From assembly GCA_003599475.1 (NCBI GenBank), contig QZKK01000080.1, positions 1-17,292 of the forward strand: a stretch of DNA of 17,292 bases, read 5' to 3'. Positions 13,860 to 17,292 of this stretch are shown in pieces; within the stretch, counting starts at the first letter, position 1; the number at the start of each line of letters is the position of its first letter. Both the position numbers and the translations under genes were made by a program. The notes beneath the pieces were generated by a model, which saw nothing but the letters and a program-made list of their open reading frames with translations, was not told the DNA's origin and made no database searches. The stretch comes from Desulfobacteraceae bacterium (lineage in GTDB: Bacteria; Desulfobacterota; Desulfobacteria; Desulfobacterales; SURF-15).

Positions 13860-14869
13860 CGGTACTCGGTTCTCAGGTGCGGAAAATGGCAGGCCGAAAG
13901 GTGCGCGGGGTCGGCGCCTCTCTGCTCGAGTTCCGGGAATTCGATCCGGCATCGATCCTGCACTTCGGGACATCTCTGGGCGAAGGGGCAGCCGGGCGGC
14001 GGATCGATGGGGGTGGGCGGGTCGCCTTCAAGCACGATCCTTTGAGGCGGCGTATCCGGATCGAGTGAAGGAAGCGATGAAAGAAGCACCCGTGTGTACG
14101 GGTGCTCCGGATAGAGGAATACCTCGGCGGTCGCCCCCAGTTCTACGATGTGCCCCAGATACATCACGCCGATCCGATTGCTCATGTACCGGACCACCCC
14201 CAGGTCGTGAGAGATGAAAAGATAGGTCAGATGGAAATCCCGCTGCAGCTCCTTCAAGAGGTTGAGGATCTGGGCCTGCACGGAGACATCCAGTGCCGAG
14301 GTCGGTTCGTCCAGAATCAGGAGCTCCGGGTGGAGGATAAGCGCCCGGGCCAAGGCGATGCGCTGGCGTTGACCGCCCGAAAACTCGTGCGCATACCGGT
14401 AGAGGTGTTCCGCATTGAAGCCGACCCGCTGCAGAATGGCCAATACCTGCTCGTCTACGGCATAGCCTTTCGCCAGCCCGTGCAGCTTCAGGCCGATTCC
14501 CACAAGATTGCATACGGTCTTTCTCGGATGCAGGGATGCGTGGGGATCCTGAAAGATCAACTGGATGTGCCGGGCTCTCCGGCGTGCCTGCTTTTCCGTC
14601 AGCCGGGTGATCGGTCTGCCGTTGAAAAAGATATTGCCTGCAGTAACCGGGGAAAGCCCCACGATGGCGCGCCCGAGCGTCGTTTTTCCGCAGCCGGATT
14701 CGCCTACCAGCCCGAATACCTCCCCGCGGTTGAGCGAAAGGGAAACCCCGTTCAGCGCCTTTACCGTGCTTTTCTGCCGGAAGAAAAACCCTTCCCGGAT
14801 GGGGAAATGGACGTGCAGGTTTTCGCTTTTCAACAGAACGTTGTCTGCACCGGCATGGTTTTCGTTCAT
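13856..14869 (-). CDS. Peptide/nickel-type ABC importer ATPase (DppF/OppF-like)
   Basis: The second ATPase of the importer, on the cytoplasmic face of the two permeases. It has 337 residues: Walker A GESGCGKT (56-63), Q-loop Q107, signature FSGGQRQR (163-170), Walker B LLILDE (183-188), and the H-loop in FISHD. The C-terminal oligopeptide-transporter extension carries four cysteines (C294, C300, C307, C327), the pattern that binds an Fe-S cluster in characterised Opp/Dpp ATPases. The ATG at 14869 follows AGAGGG by three bases and lies eight bases after the previous stop. The stop overlaps the PLP-enzyme start. The loop GFFFRQKSTVKAL near the N-terminus is typical of the F subunit. Confidence 0.92.
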   Translation of the reverse strand: MNENHAGADNVLLKSENLHVHFPIREGFFFRQKSTVKALNGVSLSLNRGEVFGLVGESGCGKTTLGRAIVGLSPVTAGNIFFNGRPITRLTEKQARRRARHIQLIFQDPHASLHPRKTVCNLVGIGLKLHGLAKGYAVDEQVLAILQRVGFNAEHLYRYAHEFSGGQRQRIALARALILHPELLILDEPTSALDVSVQAQILNLLKELQRDFHLTYLFISHDLGVVRYMSNRIGVMYLGHIVELGATAEVFLYPEHPYTRVLLSSLPSLDPDTPPQRIVLEGDPPTPIDPPPGCPFAQRCPEVQDRCRIEFPELEQRGADPAHLSACHFPHLRTEYR

Positions 14870-14876
14870 CAGCCCT

Positions 14877-15887
14877 CTAATCTCCGTCCAGCAGAAAACA
14901 GGCCGCCTGATGCTCACCGCCTGCAGATCCGTTTACAGGCCCGGTACCAGACCCGCTCACGATATAGATCGGCGGGACCTCTTTCCGGCAGCGGTCGAAC
15001 GCATGTTGACATCGGGGTGCAAACACGCAATGGGTCTGAGGAATCAGCAGGCTCGGCACATTCCCTTTGATCGAAAAAAGCGGCTGATCCGGGTTGGCGT
15101 TGTCCGGCACCGTCTTCAAAAGGTTTTGGGTGTATGGGTGTCCGGGATTTTTCAGCACATCCCGGACAGATCCGGTCTCAACGATATTTCCGGCGTACAT
15201 GACCGCGATCCGGTTGCAGATTTCGGCCATCACCCCCAGGTCGTGGGTGATCATCAGGACGGAAGTTTCGATCTCCCGCACGAGCGACTTCATCAGTTCG
15301 AGAATCTGGGCCTGGATGGTGACATCCAGGGCGGAAGTCGGTTCGTCTGCAATCAGCAGCTTCGGGCGGGTCACCAGCATCATGGCGATCATGACCCTCT
15401 GGGACATGCCTCCGCTCAGCTCATGCGGGTATCTGCGGGCCATTTTCGCCGGGTCCGGTATTCCCACCTGGGCAAGCATCTCGACTGCACGGCTGCGTGC
15501 GGAACGTCGGTTGAGCGACTTGTTATGGATGAGAAGCGTTTCGGCGATCTGCTTTTCGACGCGGATCACCGGATTGAGCGAAACCCGGGGCTCCTGCATG
15601 ATCATGGAGATCTTGCTGCCGCGGATTTTGCGCATCCCCGCTTCGTCCAGCGCAAGGAGGTTTTTCCCCTCGAACCGGATGCTGCCGTCGATGATCCTGC
15701 CGGGAGGGTCGATGAGCCTCAAAATGGCCCGGGCGGTTACCGATTTTCCGCAGCCCGTCTCCCCCGCCAGCCCCAGGGTCTCCTGCCGGTTCAGATGAAA
15801 GGACACCCGTTCCAGTGCGTGGACCACCCCCCGGAGCGTATAGAAGCGCACCTTGAGATTTTCGACTTCCAATAAGAAATTGTTCAT
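14877..15887 (-). CDS. Peptide/nickel-type ABC importer ATPase (DppD/OppD-like)
   Basis: The first ATPase of the importer, 336 residues. Motifs: Walker A GETGCGKS (42-49), Q-loop Q98, signature LSGGM (158-162) followed by SQRVMIAMM, Walker B LLIADE (177-182), H-loop in MITHD. The C-terminal extension has C287, C293, C300 and C330, again the Opp/Dpp cysteine pattern. The ATG at 15887 is preceded by GGAAG at a good distance; a GTG at 15911 falls in repeat-like sequence and is not preferred. Seven bases separate its stop from the next start codon, so the two ATPases are made together. It is separated from the permease gene by 205 bases of repeat and pyrimidine-rich DNA. Confidence 0.92.
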   Translation of the reverse strand: MNNFLLEVENLKVRFYTLRGVVHALERVSFHLNRQETLGLAGETGCGKSVTARAILRLIDPPGRIIDGSIRFEGKNLLALDEAGMRKIRGSKISMIMQEPRVSLNPVIRVEKQIAETLLIHNKSLNRRSARSRAVEMLAQVGIPDPAKMARRYPHELSGGMSQRVMIAMMLVTRPKLLIADEPTSALDVTIQAQILELMKSLVREIETSVLMITHDLGVMAEICNRIAVMYAGNIVETGSVRDVLKNPGHPYTQNLLKTVPDNANPDQPLFSIKGNVPSLLIPQTHCVFAPRCQHAFDRCRKEVPPIYIVSGSGTGPVNGSAGGEHQAACFLLDGD

Positions 15888-16092
15888 GGACACTTCCGAA
15901 AACTTTCTCACGCGGAGGGGCGGAGCCGCAGAGAAACGAACCCCCTCATCTTCTCAATTTCTCAACTTCTCGCTCTTAAGGCTGGCTTCCCTCTCTCCCT
16001 CTTTCCTTCTTTCCCTCTCTCCTTCTTTCCTTCTGATCTTCTGACCTTTCGGCTTTCCGTCTTCTGTCTTCTGTCGTCTGTCCTCTGCTTCT
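15888..16092. repeat. Intergenic stretch with a CGCGGAG-type repeat and a long polypyrimidine tract
   Basis: Between permease and ATPase genes. Near 15909-15934 a motif like CGCGGAGGGGCGGAGCCGC followed by AGAGAA resembles dispersed 'CTCTGCG...CTCCGCG' repeats common in deltaproteobacterial genomes. From about 15936 to 16092 the plus strand is strongly pyrimidine-rich, including a 49-base run of only C and T (15986-16034). No gene, terminator or clear promoter is seen. Confidence 0.6.
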
Positions 16093-17004
16093 TCACCTCT
16101 GCCTCTGGTGCGGATCGAGGATGTCCCGGATTCCGTCTCCCATCAGGTTGAAACCCATCACGACGATGAGAATGGCGATACCGGGAAGCGTCGAAACCCA
16201 CCACTGATCGACCAGGAACTGGCGGCCGTCGCTGACCATCAGCCCCCACTCGGGCGTGGGCGGCTGGGCCCCGAGACCCAGGAACCCGAGGCCGGCGGCC
16301 GTCAGGATGATCGTTCCCATATCGAGGCTCATCCGGACGATGATGGAAGACAGGCACATCGGCGTGATGTGGCCGGCCATGATCCGCATCCTGCCGGCTC
16401 CCATGGTGCGGATCACCTCGATGTAATCGTTGTTCTTGATGCCGAGGGTTTCGGCGCGCGCCAGCCTGGCGTAGCTCGGCCAGTTGGCGACGGCGATGGC
16501 GACGATCGCATTCTCCACCCCCGGGCCCAGGGCGGCGGCAAAGGCGATGGCCAGGATCAGCTTGGGAAACGCGAGGAACACATCCGAAAGGCGCATGAGG
16601 ATCTCATCGACGGCGCCTCCGATATAACCGGAAACCACCCCGATCACAAGACCGATCGGCGTGCTGATAAAGGCGACCAGAAACGCGATGAGGAGAGTGA
16701 CCCGTGCACCGTAGATCACACGGGAGTAAATGTCTCTCCCCAGGCTGTCGGTGCCGAAGAAATGATCGCGGGAGGGCGGCAAGAGCCGGTCCGGAAGAAT
16801 CTGGTCGTAAGGATCATGGGTGGCGAGCAGAGGAGCGATTACGGCCACCAGGATCAGAAACAGGATGATGAAGGTTCCAACCACCATCAGATGATTTCTG
16901 CGCCAGAGGACGAAGCTTTCCCTGACATAGCGCAGTTTCGCCTCCATCCTCCGGTTGCGGACGGTCGCTCGGTCCAGGGGGTGCGTTTCGGTGGAGCGGA
17001 TCAT
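16093..17004 (-). CDS. Peptide/nickel-type ABC importer permease (DppC/OppC-like)
   Basis: An inner-membrane permease of 303 residues that forms the channel with the DppB-like partner. A cytoplasmic N-terminus (1-38) leads to the first helix (about 40-62), the periplasmic OppC N-terminal motif FFGTDSLGRDIYSRVIYGAR, and the five helices of the BPD transporter domain. The EAA-type loop that docks the ATPases is in YARLARAETLGIKNNDYIEVIRTMGAG. The ending, SDGRQFLVDQWWVSTLPGIAI then NLMGDGIRDILDP, is the classic DppC C-terminus. The ATG at 17004 overlaps the upstream permease stop as ATGA. Longer frames in this reading phase lie inside that gene. Confidence 0.93.
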   Translation of the reverse strand: MIRSTETHPLDRATVRNRRMEAKLRYVRESFVLWRRNHLMVVGTFIILFLILVAVIAPLLATHDPYDQILPDRLLPPSRDHFFGTDSLGRDIYSRVIYGARVTLLIAFLVAFISTPIGLVIGVVSGYIGGAVDEILMRLSDVFLAFPKLILAIAFAAALGPGVENAIVAIAVANWPSYARLARAETLGIKNNDYIEVIRTMGAGRMRIMAGHITPMCLSSIIVRMSLDMGTIILTAAGLGFLGLGAQPPTPEWGLMVSDGRQFLVDQWWVSTLPGIAILIVVMGFNLMGDGIRDILDPHQRQR

Positions 17005-17292
17005 GATTGCGAATACGTGATTCTGGGGTTTAAAAAAGCATAGATGATGTCGACTGCCAGATTGACGACCGAGAAGGTCAGCGCAACCAGCATCGTTCCC
17101 CCTACGACGGCGTTCAGATCGAGCGTGAGAAATGCCTGGGCGAGGTAGCGGCCGAGGCCCGGCCATGAGAAAATGGTCTCGGTCAGAACCGATCCCTCCA
17201 GAAGCCCCCCGTAGGTCAGCCCGATGATGGTGACCGCCGGAACCAGGGCGTTTCGCAGCGCATGACGGGTGAGCACCAGAAATTCGTTCAAC
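17001..17292 (-). CDS. Peptide/nickel-type ABC importer permease (DppB/OppB-like), 5' part outside the window
   Basis: Only the last 97 codons or so are in view. The EAA loop region (LTRHALRNALVPAVTIIG), then GGLLEGSVLTETIFSWPGLGRYL and the final helix ending VDIIYAFLNPRITYS, are diagnostic of the DppB C-terminus. The stop overlaps the next permease gene (ATGA). The substrate-binding protein that these systems need, and the operon promoter, are presumably beyond the right edge. Substrate (dipeptide, oligopeptide, opine or nickel) cannot be told from this part. Confidence 0.93.
   Translation of the reverse strand, partial: LNEFLVLTRHALRNALVPAVTIIGLTYGGLLEGSVLTETIFSWPGLGRYLAQAFLTLDLNAVVGGTMLVALTFSVVNLAVDIIYAFLNPRITYSQS

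Noticed and set aside
12828..14045. A 405-codon open frame on the plus strand
   Set aside because: It is the mirror of the PLP-enzyme gene, with no domain and no ribosome binding site.
14565..15875. A 436-codon open frame on the plus strand
   Set aside because: It is antisense to the two importer ATPases; the Walker and signature motifs are on the other strand.
15986..16034. C/T-only run as part of a coding region
   Set aside because: Frames through it give only low-complexity Ser/Leu/Pro or Glu/Lys/Arg strings, and the flanking stop and start codons of the importer genes exclude it from both.
16108..17043. A 311-codon open frame on the plus strand, rich in His, Asp and Gly
   Set aside because: It mirrors the permease gene; the composition is that of reversed hydrophobic codons and carries no motif.

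Overview
The window looks like chromosomal DNA of a Gram-negative, probably anaerobic bacterium, with Desulfobacterota (the former Deltaproteobacteria) as the best guess. The basis is indirect: moderate-to-high GC in the genes, a sigma-54 sensor kinase/NtrC-type regulator pair with a sigma-54-type promoter, an ATC-hydrolase-family protein, and short intergenic repeats of kinds I associate with that phylum. No rRNA or other phylogenetic marker is present, so this is inference.

Left part (1-6072). A complete IS701-family insertion sequence (about 2-1545) fills the left edge. It lies inside a type I polyketide synthase gene on the minus strand (4149 to 1543). The PKS stop codon comes from the inverted repeat of the IS, so the gene was cut at the start of what looks like a ketoreductase region. 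What remains is a ketosynthase joined directly to a dehydratase with no acyltransferase. Just upstream, on the same strand, is an ABC exporter half-transporter (5953-4199), the likely product exporter. The transposase itself appears frameshifted at a run of seven A, with its missing C-terminal segment readable in another frame.

Regulatory part (6073-9338). A soluble hybrid histidine kinase and an NtrC-type sigma-54 activator are translationally coupled (the TAA and ATG overlap in TAATG). A near-consensus sigma-54 promoter precedes the kinase. The pair points towards the exporter-PKS genes and may control them or itself.

Middle part (9310-11345, plus strand). A small toxin-antitoxin-like pair (RHH/DUF433 protein and DUF5615 PIN-like protein) has its own sigma-70 promoter with an overlapping dyad. 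It is followed by an ATC-hydrolase-family protein. About 520 bases without an intact gene come next, holding a decayed fragment that resembles a SagB-type nitroreductase and stops at a short TTTCG-based repeat.

Right part (11346-17292, minus strand). A peptide/nickel-type ABC importer (two permeases, two ATPases; the first permease runs off the right edge) is coupled through an ATGA overlap to a fold-type II PLP enzyme, suggesting uptake and processing of an amino-acid-like or peptide substrate. Downstream lies an exported SH3/AMIN protein, separated from the PLP gene by a 71-bp palindromic repeat. I found no tRNA, rRNA or CRISPR array.
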